From contig NC_060059.1 in assembly GCF_020283565.1 (NCBI RefSeq), positions 5,835,501 to 5,899,500 on the forward strand: a stretch of DNA of 64,000 nucleotides, written 5' to 3'. Source of the stretch: Trifolium pratense (Eukaryota; Streptophyta; Magnoliopsida; Fabales; Fabaceae). Shown here piece after piece: positions 14,265 to 25,504 of the stretch (position 1 is the stretch's first letter; each line of letters begins with the position of its first letter). The translations under genes were made by a program, and so were the position numbers. The notes under the pieces are model-generated. The model was not told where the DNA came from. It did no database searches and worked only from the letters and a program-made list of their open reading frames with translations.

Positions 14265-17200
14265 TCAAGCATTTGTAGAATTTGTGTCTGTAGCTGCCTT
14301 TTCCAATTCGTTATGCAGAACATTTAAAACATCATTAGGTGGACATTTATCTGTTGGGTTCTTCGGTGATGTTTGGCAGAAGCATTCAGGCCAAGAATTA
14401 GTATAGAAAGACTCAGGAGAAACACGCTGATGAGGTTCACCAAAGTTTGTTTTAAGCATGACTTTCCTAACAGCTTCATCAAAACCGGCCATTCGTCCAT
14501 TCTCCCTATCAATGAAGATGGGGGCAAGAGCTTTTCTATCAGGCCTGATCGTAGTCCGGAAACCATAATAAAGGCGATGTCCAAGGAGGTTGTTTGCAAA
14601 GTTGCTTGGGCCATCATAGGTTGGCATGAAAATGTCAGAAAGAAGGCAGACCATGTAATCAACAGCAGAACCTGCCAATCCCCTAGTGTTCTCAGCAAGC
14701 TCTTCGGAGTGATCAACAGAAGAATGATTCTCAAGTCTAGGGAACAAACTTCGAAATGGATTCATAAATCGATCCCCACCAAACAATTCACCAGCTGCAA
14801 GATATATCCTTGTAGAATTGTCAAAACCCAATGCCCGCAAAATAAGACCAACCTGCAGTTAGAAGAACAGATCAATCTATATCCAATTAAACCATTGGCA
14901 TCATAACTTAAAAACAAATTTGTATCTGTAATCATCAACACGCATACCATTTGCCAGACATAAACAATTAAAAGCTAATCAGAATGAAACTAATTTCTAC
15001 CTCCTCAGGAGTCAATGGGCATTTTCCGATGGCTCTTCTTACATTATAGACCAGTTCTTTAGGTGCAAAATTTTCTTCTCGATACTTCTTCAGAATCTTC
15101 TGCTCCTCAGGTGTAAATATATCAAAGCATCTACAATAACATTCATATTTAACATGAGTAATTTAGAGAAAGAAGATTCAAATTATATTTTAAATTTGAA
15201 AAAAAAAAAATAGAGTTCATTTATCCACCAATAAAACAGATTCAACTTCTACTCTAGGATCAGCAATAATAGAGCATGTCAAAATGAACATGCTAATACA
15301 GATAAAGCAAACAGGAGAGATATAACAGGAAGATATCCCCAGTGCATATTTAAAAACATAATTAACTAGCAAAATTATTAGTTATGCAACATAGCAAAAC
15401 AATAAATCGAAGAGCGCTCTGTTTCTTGCACAAATAAATGAACCACAAATCAATGGGGACAGACTTGAAAGCTTGCAGCCAAAGTTTACTAAAGCATTCA
15501 AAAGCATACGGGAGAAAGTGTACCAACAGTTTCGGAACCTCTTTATATTAATACAAACAGTACATTTCCATTTTGCTAAAAAAAAGTGCCAGAATGAAAA
15601 GAAAAATTAAGTGTTAGTGGATTGGAAAATGTGGAATGGGCTTAAAGCCTCCCTCTAATCATGCTTTGAGAGAAACATTAAAAGCAAGAATAAGTTGAGG
15701 AAAAACAGGTTGATCAAGGATGTGTCTAGAACCAACAGATATATAAAATGTGGTGATCCATATACAGTTTCTTCTTGGTCAATTGTCCTAAATGAACAAT
15801 TTCCTTGTCACCAACTAACGGTATGCTTTGTCCAATTCTAGGTAGGGTCTCAGTTTGACAACCTTTAAATTCAATTAACCTGACTTGCTCCAAACCCTTC
15901 CTGAGTCATTCATGACAACCCCCGCATCTCTTCTTTACAGAATAAGGCCTTTAAGTTAACCCAAAAAGTTATTAAAATTTATTTATGTCACATACAGCTG
16001 GTGTTAACAAGCTTAGTTTCTGTTTGTTTTCCTAGATGCCCGGTTAACTTGAAGGTATGTGACATAAATAACCAACAAGGAAAATATGCACGCAAACATC
16101 TGTGTGTGTGTGTGTGCGCACACACACACACATCTGTGCTCAAAAGAGTTTCAATTTGTCAAATAATGTCACTTTTAGATAGGAGCCACCGTTAGAGATG
16201 TTTAGAAACAACAAAAAATAACCGAAACAAGTCCACTGATGGATTGAAATTTCACCTTCATGCTTTTGATCTATAATTTCTGACAAAAATTGGCTTACAT
16301 ATCCATTGCTTTGAATCAAAAGAAAAGCATACATTTAACTCTTGCTAATGTAAAAGATAGTATAATATACCAATTACCAACTGCAACATGTCTTTATCTC
16401 AATTGATGTGAACAAACTAGCATACCAAGATAACTTACCCAGCAAATGACAACATATCCATCTCAAACCGAAGATGTATGGACATGAAGGGTCCTTGTGC
16501 ACGTAGCTTTTCAACTATTGATTCACTTAACTTCATAATATTCGGCTTGAATCTTAAAGCGTGATAGTTAACCCTACACCTCAACCTTTGGTACTCAGGA
16601 TTGTCAATTTCTTCAGCTAAGCGGTGTGAAAAGGGAGTAAGATAGATAGCACCATGTTCCTTCATTTTCTTGAGAGCATCGGTAGTATACCAACTGACAG
16701 GAGCATCTCTAGGAGGGCGGAGCTGTGTCAAAATAACATTTGAAATGTGAACATATTACCCAGGAAATTAGAATGATTTCAAACTACTCATCAATTGCCA
16801 GATTATTACAATCTACCTGAAATGCCTTTATTTTCTTCTTTTTGCCATTTTTCTCGTTTTCCGGAATGCTTTCTACAATCTTTACATCAAACCTCAGTGT
16901 CCGAATGAAGTGCTCAACATCATAGATACCGTGGAAACCACTGCATGTAAAACAAATAAATATATAAATGAATAAATAGTAATCCCACCGGTCTCATATG
17001 TAAGCAAAAGTTAACTTTTTAGGTTCTTTCAATTCAATAACTAATATATAAGCATCTAAAGCTAGTTTATAGAAAATTATAAACTTGAGATACCATGCTA
17101 AGAATGTGAAAAAGGTATGAGAACCAGTGTTGTCGATGGTGGATGGCAGACCATGGCGAGAGCCAAAATCCCGCCATACCGGCCGACATGTGGCGACGAC

Positions 17201-18930
17201 ATAACCAAGTATGGCACCATGGCGCCGCCATCCTTCACAAAATTGGCCATGGCAGAAATCCAAAAACCTGCCACCAATATCCGCCATGGCCGAAATTTGA
17301 CAACTGATAAGAACAAATACAAACATTTTAACTTGTTTCAGAAAAAATGCACTCCAAGCTCTTTTTAACTTCTAATGAGATGAGGGAAAAGGAATTCCTT
17401 TAGACGTTATCAAATGGAAACTTTTCCAACTGATAGTTATCTTCGCATACTGTTTCCACACAAAAGATAATCCAGTAATTACTTGCTATCAGATGTATAA
17501 TAACTTAACCAGAAACTATCTTCCAAATTCATGCGGGGAAAATAGTGTACCATCTATTCCGTGTGAAGTAAAAACAAAAATAAAAATAAGGGCGTTCAAC
17601 CTTCTAATGGATGGTCGATGGAGACTGGATAAAAAGAGCTAAACAAAAATTTATGCAAAGTTCATGTTTCAATAATAAATACATGTACTTTTGTTAATTT
17701 AAAAACAACAAAGACACTAATGCATTCCCTGTAGAAGAAAAAGTTCATCGTATCCTAATATATGTTAATAGAAGCCTAATAGTAATAATAGTAACATTCC
17801 CTAATCATTAAAAAAAGTAATTATTGATTATATAATTAATAATCACAATTCACAATCACATTGGGTGCAATCACCATGCATGTTCAAGAAAAAAAAATAG
17901 CTTATATATCTTTTTCCAATTGAATCATAATCAAAATCAATAAATTTAATGAATAAGTTTTGCGGTTAACATGTTAAGAATTGAAATTTCAAGACAATCA
18001 GACATATATACCTTTCATCATGCCAAAAGGAGTTTGCATCCAATTCAGGCAGCACTAGTGTAGCATTCATGATACGCGCAGCAAGAACAGCATTAGAGAT
18101 CTACAGCATTAAAATACACATATAAATATAAATACAATGCACATAAAACAATAGGACCACCATACATTACGGAACCCATCCTAACAACAACACTAGATTC
18201 ACCTAGCTTCATAAGCATACATAATGCACTAAACCAAAAGTTCACAACCCCTATACTCATAAAACTTCAACAAAGTTTATAGTGAGAGGAGGAAAAGGGT
18301 ACAAACCGCAGTCCGCTGCTGATTTAGTCCACCATTACATCGAACACGCAAATAGCCATTACTCTTACTCGGAGGAGCTAACAAAACAAAAAACACCAAA
18401 CACAGTATCAGAAAATTCTATAACATCCATACTAAAATGAAAATTCTTGCATGAGAAACAGTATGTAACTACAAGAACAGATAGATACGGGGCCAATGAG
18501 TGCGTGGAGTAGATGACGGTCGCCAACCATCGGAATCAGCATTGCTCCAAAGTTCTTCTAAACGGATCTATTTAACAACAAATTAAAAAAAAAAACAAAT
18601 AACTAATCACTGAAATGCACATTTCGAATTTAAAAATTGAGCAGAGATTCTAAACTGAACAATTTTGCACGAACCTCTGAGCGAAAATTGGATTGAACAT
18701 TTGGTTTTACTGGTGAAGAGAAGAACAACGAGAGCGTACAGATCAAGAGTACCACAGCAGCAATTGATAACTTCGCAACCATTCCCTTGAATCCTGATCC
18801 TCCGATATTTCTTCCATGCTGTCTGTGAAGTCCAGCTCTGAAATAAACAACATTTTCAGCATTTCAAAATTGAAATCGGAATCGAAATTGAAATTGATCT
18901 AGAATCAGTATCTAAATTGTACCTCCTCAT
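14265..18930 (-). CDS. plant O-fucosyltransferase-family protein (GT106/DUF246-like)
   Basis: There are nine exons (5' to 3'): 18930-18923, 18837-18675, 18567-18489, 18377-18307, 18100-18012, 16940-16817, 16722-16439, 15130-15001, 14852-14265. They join in frame to 511 aa. Residues 24-43 form one hydrophobic anchor after a basic N-terminus, as in type II Golgi proteins. Family landmarks are NGGLNQQRTA (98-107), with the conserved Arg105, and HLRFEMDMLSFAGC from His261; the C-terminal part holds DYMVCLLSDIFMPT and GHRLYYGFRTT. Members are predicted to transfer fucose or rhamnose to glycans or proteins; some are pectin rhamnosyltransferases. The exact substrate cannot be read from sequence. The first coding exon holds only eight bases (ATGAGGAG). 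Intron 5 carries a MITE and intron 7 a long alternating TG/CA palindrome. Confidence 0.92.
15979..16071. repeat. 17-bp perfect inverted repeat in intron 7
   Basis: TTATTTATGTCACATAC at 15979-15995 is the exact reverse complement of 16055-16071. The 59-base loop also contains GTTAAC twice. It lies inside an intron of the O-fucosyltransferase-family gene. It may be a decayed foldback transposon. Confidence 0.6.
16101..16132. repeat. (TG)8-CG-(CA)7 alternating palindrome
   Basis: Eight TG units run into GCGC and then CA units, giving a 30-base perfect palindrome (16103-16132) of alternating purine and pyrimidine. It lies in intron 7 of the O-fucosyltransferase-family gene. Confidence 0.9.
17125..17306. 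mobile_element. hAT-type MITE in intron 5 of the O-fucosyltransferase-family gene
   Basis: A 182-bp GC-rich island in an AT-rich intron. It begins CAGTGTTGTC and ends GACAACTG, imperfect terminal inverted repeats of the CAGTGTTGTC type known from plant hAT MITEs. It is flanked by ATGAGAAC (17117-17124) and ATAAGAAC (17307-17314), an 8-bp target duplication with one mismatch. The interior has many CCATGG/GGCGCC-like inverted blocks. It has no coding capacity. Confidence 0.75.
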
Positions 18931-19458
18931 AGTGGAGACGCAATAGCTCTACTCTTCTTATATGGATCCAGAACTTCGAGTTTATACTTCAGTGATGAAT
19001 TAGGGAACAGAGGTTGCGGATGACGGTGAGGGAAATGGACGCCGTGTCGGAGATCTGAGAAATGGCGGTTGCCGGAGGAGGAATGGCGGTGCGAGAGAAA
19101 AGATGCAGCGAATTTTTCGTTACTAAAATGAAAATAGAAATTATTTCCAAAAAAGAAAATGAAAATAGAGATTTGGGTTATGGGACAGATTATTGGCCAC
19201 AGAGTGGGTTTTTAAAATGGGCTATAGAGATGAAAAGGAAACAAATATGCGGGATTACTATTCGCCCCGATCGTCTTACTAACACACCTTCTTCTTCTTC
19301 TTCTTTTCTAAATTGGAGGCCGTTAGGCCAACTTAAAATACCGAGTTGAAAACCTCAGTACAGCCCGCCAAAAATGACGGGTTAAACGGGCCGAACCGAC
19401 GGGCCGAGCCCATTTTGCCACCCCTACCCGTAGGTAGATTGATAGCATAACCTGCCAC
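18931..19458. other. 5' flank of the O-fucosyltransferase-family gene
   Basis: Promoter and leader of the minus-strand gene lie in 18931 to about 19100. At 19350-19430 there is a GC-rich stretch (CGGGTTAAACGGGCCGAACC) resembling that at about 24640-24740, probably pieces of a dispersed transposon family. I see no gene. Confidence 0.45.
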
Positions 19459-20136
19459 TAGGGGTGCTCGCGGTTCGGTTTGGATTGATTTTGAGACAAA
19501 AACTCATCTGATCCAAAAATAAATTTATTTGCGGTTCGGTTCGGTTTTGGATGGCAAACAAAAAAACTCCAATCCGATCCGATCAAATTTTATGCGGTTT
19601 AATTTGGATCGGTTTTTAGACATCAAGATTATAAAATGTAAATTTTTTTATTAAATATTAATATTATAAAAAACACTATAAAATAATAGTTTGACTTTTT
19701 TGACAAAATAAATATTTAGTTTGATGTAAGAAATAACATATAATATATTAAAAGTTAATATTTTGGAATGACAGTTGTCAATTATATTTTTTTTATTACA
19801 AAAATTGTCAATTATATTTGAAACATATTAAAAGGTGAAAATTTAATTAAATTAAACTAACAAATAGTATTAACAAAATTTAAAATGAACAAAAAATAGG
19901 TTAATGCAATATATATTCATACTAATAAAAAGATAAATAAATATTAAAATATATGTATGCGATTTAGTTTGGTTTTAATCGGTTTTGAAAAATTGATCCG
20001 AAATCTGATCTGATCCAGCGGTTTTCACAAAAGGACATCCAAACACATCCAAAAATATTCGGTTTTTTGCGATTTTCGGTTTTTTTGGATCGGTTTGTGG
20101 TTTTTATTTAGATTAGTTTGGATTTGAGCACCCCTA
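19459..20136. mobile_element. non-autonomous hAT element
   Basis: The 678-bp element has perfect 11-bp terminal inverted repeats, TAGGGGTGCTC at 19459-19469 and GAGCACCCCTA at 20126-20136. It is flanked by a perfect 8-bp target duplication CCTGCCAC (19451-19458 and 20137-20144). Subterminal regions carry repeated GGTTCGGTTTGGAT-type motifs, the usual site of transposase binding. I see no transposase frame; the centre is AT-rich. TIR type and 8-bp duplication place it in the hAT superfamily. Confidence 0.88.
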
Positions 20137-20149
20137 CCTGCCACCCAGT

Positions 20150-20700
20150 TTGCAACTTGGTTAGCATGTGAGGTATCGAAACTTATCATTCCCTCATCTT
20201 AAAGCGATTAATGAGAGCGACAATAGAATAGCAAGGATGCGTAGAAGGGCACCCTTTCACCACCAACTACACAGCTAACATAGAGTCGGATTCCAATGCC
20301 ACCATTACGAAGCCATTATCTCACGCCAACTGTAGAGTATTAAAAATACCCCAAAGATCTGCCATCAAAACCGAATAAGTACCCAGGTTACGTGTTGCAC
20401 CCATGATCAATCTCTTGACTCATTCTGAATGACCCACCACACGCAGCCTTGTTATTTGACGCAATTACCTCCCCATCCGAGTTGCATTTAATCAAGCCTG
20501 TGTTAAGGAATTTACACCTAACCTCCACTGTATGGTATTGCTTGCTCATGTGAATAGCATCCTGCCCAACACGTTGAATATTTGCTAAAAGGCCTAGACT
20601 TGATTAACGACACGCTGCGTTTGAAATTGTTTCCCATCAAATACCTACTAGTTCATGCATAACCAAATACACCTTATTTTCTCCAAAATAATACTACTCT
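20150..20700 (-). pseudogene. degenerate RNase-H-like (RVT_3) domain, LINE-type relic
   Basis: On the minus strand, frames broken by shifts read like the plant RVT_3 RNase H fold: a KCNSDGE-like piece (compare CNTDGA), then SNNKAACGG, then after a frame change GATRNLGT, VLMADLWGIFNTLQLA, VMVALESDSMLAV and IVALINR. This domain is usual in plant non-LTR retrotransposons and their captured fragments. No intact frame remains. The element is cut on its right by the hAT insertion or its flank. Confidence 0.6.
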
Positions 20701-21590
20701 CCTATCTCTAGGTCTGTTTTGGGGGTCCGTATTGGCCAGACCTATTCATGTATTAGTCCGATTTAGACTTATTAATTTCAACCATTTGATTAAGTGATAT
20801 ATATACAGATTTTATGATAGTCCACCTACACATAATCACTCTCTCCTCTTCCAATCTTTCTCTCCACCGTTTGCAACTGCAACTCAAACCCAAATTAAAA
20901 ACTTGAAGGCACAAGAAAGAAAGTAGAATCTTGAAGAAGAATCAAAGAAGTGAAATGAAAAAAGTGGTCTTAATTAGAAGGGGAACAAACATATGTGGAT
21001 TTATGAGATTGTAGACTGGGATTAGATGACTCTCAAACTTGTTTCAACTTTCAGGTAAAGTGACCCAATATAATTAATCATGTTTTAACAATCAACATAT
21101 TTTTGTACTAGTTGTATTTGGCACTTATGACTTCCTAACACTAAAAATTGTGAATCTTTTGAAAATAGTTCAAAATATGCATAACAATTTTATGTCTCCT
21201 TACACAGATGCAATTTTATCTTTTCATTCAATAACATATTTATAAGCAAAAGTCAACAAAATATCTTGGCCACAAATTCAACTCTATTTAATATATTTTT
21301 CCCAAAAATACCCCTGTACAATTGCTTATACTAAGCATGCACGAAACACTAATGACACATTAGGATCCCCACTTCTACAACTTCACACGTAAATATTCCC
21401 AATCCTTATTTGGTACCATTGGAGGATAATTAAGGTTATTAGTTGTTACACGAGAATTACTCTAACTCCCTATGTTGTATTACTAATGGCATAAAAACAT
21501 ATTCAATGGAAATATCACATGAAATTAAGATCAAAAAACTACTTTTTAATAAATGTCTAAAAAAGGAATTTTGGAATACAAAAGAGGCTT
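20700..21590. other. intergenic, AT-rich
   Basis: No gene recognised on either strand; the short open frames lack family similarity I know of. Confidence 0.4.
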
Positions 21591-21593
21591 GAA

Positions 21594-21594
<1 letters not shown>

Positions 21595-21658
<64 letters not shown>
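21595..21658. repeat. (TA)n microsatellite
   Basis: About 31 uninterrupted TA units directly adjoining the left end of a foldback element. The frames of alternating Ile/Tyr across it are artefacts of the repeat. Confidence 0.97.
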
Positions 21659-21662
<4 letters not shown>

Positions 21663-21665
21663 TCA

Positions 21666-22045
21666 GGATCAAATGACACCAACTAGTTTGACATCTAATG
21701 TTACACATCTTGATAACGTTTTTAACCGATATAAATTTTATAAAATTCACCGTTAAATTTAAAGTTTATATCATATAGATCATTTGTGTAAACCTTCAGT
21801 TAAATCCAAAATCATTTGATATGTTATTGAGATACATCAAAATTAACGGTTTGTGTCTTTTTTTATATGTCGTTAATCTTTATGTGTCGCAATAGCATTT
21901 TGGATTTGTCTGAAATTTTACACAAATGATCTATATGATATAAACTTTAAATTTAACGGTGAATTTTATAAAATTTATATCGGTTAAAAACGTTATCAAG
22001 ATGTGTAACATTAGATGTCAAACTAGTTGGCGTCATTTGGTGTCA
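21666..22045. mobile_element. foldback/MITE element, about 380 bp
   Basis: The left arm (about 21668-21805) and the right arm (about 21905-22043) are inverted copies, nearly identical over the outer 125 bases (CAAATGACACCAACTAGTTT at the left outer end). Weaker pairing continues inward, so almost the whole element can fold on itself. It has no coding potential. The flanking duplication is not clear, because the left side abuts the TA repeat. Confidence 0.75.
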
Positions 22046-22330
22046 ATGTTATTTTTGTATTTTAAAGTGTGTTTGGATGCCTCTTCTAAAATTGATTGTC
22101 TTCCAAAAATAATTCTAGGAGAAGCCACAAATCCTAGCTTCCGCGATGAATTTAAGTTTACTTCACATTTTATTTTGTGTTGGCTTTAAAATGTGGACCA
22201 CCAGACTACTCAACACAGGTTGTAAAAGCATAACGTACGTAGCAACTAAATGTGGCTTCTGCAACAAAATGAATCAACTTAGCATCGTTACTAGTGTAAA
22301 AAAAAAACTTAGTGTCATAACTTAATGGCA
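22046..22330. other. intergenic with a dispersed repeat end
   Basis: At 22174-22223 a segment TTGTGTTGGCTTTAAAATGT and onward recurs as a diverged direct copy at 24006-24055. No gene. Confidence 0.5.
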
Positions 22331-22331
22331 A

Positions 22332-22507
22332 ATGCTAAATAGTGCCCCAGGGGCACTTGTTAAGAATTCAAATTTAGAAAGTTTTACTTGGAAATAGTGT
22401 AGTCAATACAACAAAAGTCTATATTTTGATGTTTTTCATGCACAACTTTTATTTTATTTCTTCTTTTGGTTCCTTAACTAGTGCCCCGTGGGCACTGGTT
22501 AGCAAGA
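22332..22507. mobile_element. MITE with hairpin-forming terminal repeats, copy A
   Basis: Terminal inverted repeats of about 38 bases: left TGCTAAATAGTGCCCCAGGG, right (reverse complement) TGCTAACCAGTGCCCACGGG. Each terminus is itself a palindrome (AGTGCCCC-A-GGGGCACT at left, AGTGCCC-CGT-GGGCACT at right). It is about 176 bp with no coding potential. A related copy lies at 23475-23632. Confidence 0.7.
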
Positions 22508-22566
22508 CCCTAACTTAAAAAGCAATTAAATTTTTAGATACTCAAAAAAGAACCGAAATTAATCTA

Positions 22567-22640
22567 CTCCCTCCGTCCCATTTTATAAGATTTTCTTTGA
22601 CTAAATGGATTATTCATATGTCTTATTTTGACCATATTTT
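22567..22640. repeat. Stowaway-like MITE end fragment
   Basis: CTCCCTCCGTCCCATTTTAT matches the well-known plant terminal sequence, but I found no inverted partner downstream, so this is one end only or a decayed copy. Confidence 0.5.
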
Positions 22641-23349
22641 TTAAAAGTATATAAATGTAAATATTATCATATAAAATATTGTTTGATTTGTTTCGATGTA
22701 TATTTTTAGAATATCAAATTTCTATAATTTTTACTAATAGATAATTAAAGATATTTATAATAAAAAATATTGACATACATATAATGATTAAAAAATTATT
22801 ATATTTTGGGAGGAAAAGAGAATAATCTAAATAACATCGTTGAAATTGTACAAACATAGTTTAATTGAGTAAAGATAAAAATTCAATTTCTTTGTACTAT
22901 AAGCAAGAATACGTTAGTAAAAACTGAGGAATAACGATGTGTATTATGTGCTGTCAATTTGTGGGATAATGATGTACGAAACGTGGCCATATTTACATCA
23001 AACAAACAAAAAAGTGTCATCTTATTTACAACACTCTGTGGGATGAAACGTGTCGATACCCTAATGGATAAACAAGTTTTACATGCTATAGTAACGAATC
23101 ATTACTATGCTACGAAGTGAACTGACCAATGAGGTGTTGAAACATGGCGAACTGTACTAGGTCTAGGAGTGGATCTAAACGATAATAAACGTCCTTGTCC
23201 TACTCCTATATATGTAGGCTAATAGCATTAATTTATGAAAAGGAGAAGAAAATTGAAATCTAGTACTAGTAGATTTGATTGATCTGACTTACTATCCGTG
23301 AGAGATGGGAGCCACAACACCACAAAGCCACAAACAAACAAGAAAAATA

Positions 23350-23470
23350 CTCCCTCCGTCCCAAAATATAAACAAAAATTGGTCAATAAAAGTTGATGTA
23401 TTTGGTTTAAAATTTAGTCCAGATACATTCACTTTTGTTGACCTCCTTTTGCTTATATTTTGGGACGGAG
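23350..23470. mobile_element. Stowaway-like (Tc1/mariner-type) MITE
   Basis: The left end CTCCCTCCGTCCCAAAATAT and the right end, reverse-complemented as CTCCGTCCCAAAATATAAGC, form terminal inverted repeats extending into GGTCAA-type subterminal sequence. TA dinucleotides flank both sides (23348-23349 and 23471-23472). Length about 121 bp, non-coding. Confidence 0.85.
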
Positions 23471-23474
23471 TAGT

Positions 23475-23632
23475 ATTAAACAGTGTTTCGGACACTGTTA
23501 AAAATATTAAAATATAAATTTTATCTCGAAATACGTACATTCAAATGTATCAAATATATAAAAAGTTGTCTTTCTAATATAATTTTTTTTTTAGTATGCT
23601 TAACAAGTGTCCCGCCCCGAGACACAGTTTAG
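23475..23632. mobile_element. MITE with hairpin-forming terminal repeats, copy B
   Basis: Left end TTAAACAGTGTTTCGGACAC; right end GTGTCCCGCCCCGAGACACA then GTTTAGCATGACCC. The layout is that of copy A at 22332-22507: hairpin in each terminus, TTAA(G) towards the interior and GCTAA towards the outside. It directly abuts the Stowaway-like element at 23350-23470. Confidence 0.55.
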
Positions 23633-23639
23633 CATGACC

Positions 23640-25487
23640 CAACAAACAAATACAAGTAGAGTATGATTATTTATACTACTTTCTCCAATTTCAAATATTA
23701 ATAAAAATTCTAATGTTAGATTCATTAAATGATTTATGTATATAATCAAAAATATAAATCAAATATATAATTTATTTAATAAACTTAAAAAAACACTTGT
23801 TTATATTTAAGACAAGAAAAAATAAAATTTATTTTCATGCACAATTTTGTTTTGTGAACCAGTGCTACACCAGCGTCATCTCCTAGTAAGCAAGCATAGG
23901 GTACCATGATTCAAATATCCTAATAAGTGCCTCAACCATGAAAGAAAATACTAGTAAATAGTATCACGTTACTTACTCCCTTCATAAAATCACGTTCTAA
24001 TACTATTGTGTTGGCTTTAAAATGTGGACCACCGGATTACTGAAACACAGGTTGTTATTTTTTTTAAGTTTGAATGAAATAATGGTGGAATGGTCAACTC
24101 GCCCCGCTCCAACCATCCAATTATTAATCGGCCTAAAAAGGGGTAAAGCAGGGCAGCTTAACTAGTGGTTGTGGGTTGATAATCTCATCCCATCCATTTT
24201 TATGGCGGATTACGGGTTGGTGGAAGTACTCCACCAATAATTTTTTTAAAAATAATAATAAATTCTCAAAAATATCATATAAATTTATAAAAAAATAAAA
24301 ATAAAAATCATTCAAGAAAATCAAAATATAAATCAATAAGGTGATCAAAAAATAAATTTATCATTCAAAACTTCAAACATTCATGATTTATAAAATGAAA
24401 TAAAATATTCAATTTATATCAAAGGATAATGTTTATTCTCACGAGATTTCTGTCATGAATAATGTTGCAAATGATATATTACTTTATTTCTATATATTTG
24501 CATTACCTTAATTAAATCCTAAACCGTAGATTAGGTTAATTGAGTTTTATTTTCTTATCAGGGTCAAAAATAAAAGATTCAGGTATAATGTGCAGAGACT
24601 TTTTCTCAAAAATAAAAAATGGTTAGACCCTTTTTTTTTTTGCAGGTTAGGTGGCGGCGGGACTCACTACTTTTGCGGATTAAAAATGCCATTCCACCCT
24701 GCCAAAAACGGCGGATTAAACGGACCGACCCGACGGACTTCACTCGTTTTACCAAATCTGATTTTTTATTGGTGACTGTTTTTACCAGACTTGATAAGGT
24801 TAAAAAAATTGTAACTTTTAATTTTATAATTTATAAATTAAACTTTTCAGTTTGGATTAAACGACCATTAATATTTCAAATGTTTTAATATATAGATCTT
24901 TCGATAGCAGAAAAACCAAATCCGTTGTTAAACATTCTTATTCCTATTGAACATTCTTAAAAACATAAAAAAATATTGATTATTATAAGATTGATGTTTA
25001 ATTTAACTATACATGTGAATTTTTTTAACCAAAATTTATGTGAAATTTTATATATAATATATAAAATTATTTAACTGTCGAATTATCAAAAAACAATTAT
25101 CAAGGTTAGATAGCGCGACACTCCTTCCTTCAGCTTATCTAGGTCTTATCAGTCTTATGTGTTTGGGTGATTTGGAACGAAAAAAATCAAAAATTATTTA
25201 GAAATTCAGAACCCCCTTATCCTAGTTGATGGATAAGGTCAAAGTTTATTCTTACCGGTGGTTGAAGACAACAAATATTAATTTAGTCTCTAACCTTCAT
25301 AGCTGGTAGTCGAGTCCATTCACTTGTTTGGGATTGGTGTAACTTTGTAATCTCGTTTGTTGTTCCGATATTTGTTTCTCTAATTTATTATAGTCTTTTT
25401 TGCACACCTTATACTAAATGGACTAAATGGTTGGTTAATATATAGTATTTGATTTTGGGTTGTTGAAATAAAAATAAAAGACTAAAA
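23640..25487. other. intergenic, repeat traces only
   Basis: No gene. GC-rich patches at 24080-24190 and 24640-24745 (GGCGGATTAAACGGACCGAC and similar) look like ends of a transposon family also present at 19350-19430. The remainder is AT-rich. Confidence 0.45.
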
Positions 25488-25504
25488 AATAGCACGGTTC
25501 TCTT

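Noticed and set aside
14373..14906. 177-codon plus-strand frame
   Set aside because: Antisense shadow of the last exon of the O-fucosyltransferase-family gene; no family resemblance of its own.
19062..19349. 95-codon plus-strand frame starting MAVAGGG
   Set aside because: Lies in the divergent upstream region, ends in transposon-like GC-rich sequence and shows no recognisable domain.
21457..21756. Frames with long Ile/Tyr repeats
   Set aside because: Produced by the (TA)n microsatellite and the foldback element arms on both strands.
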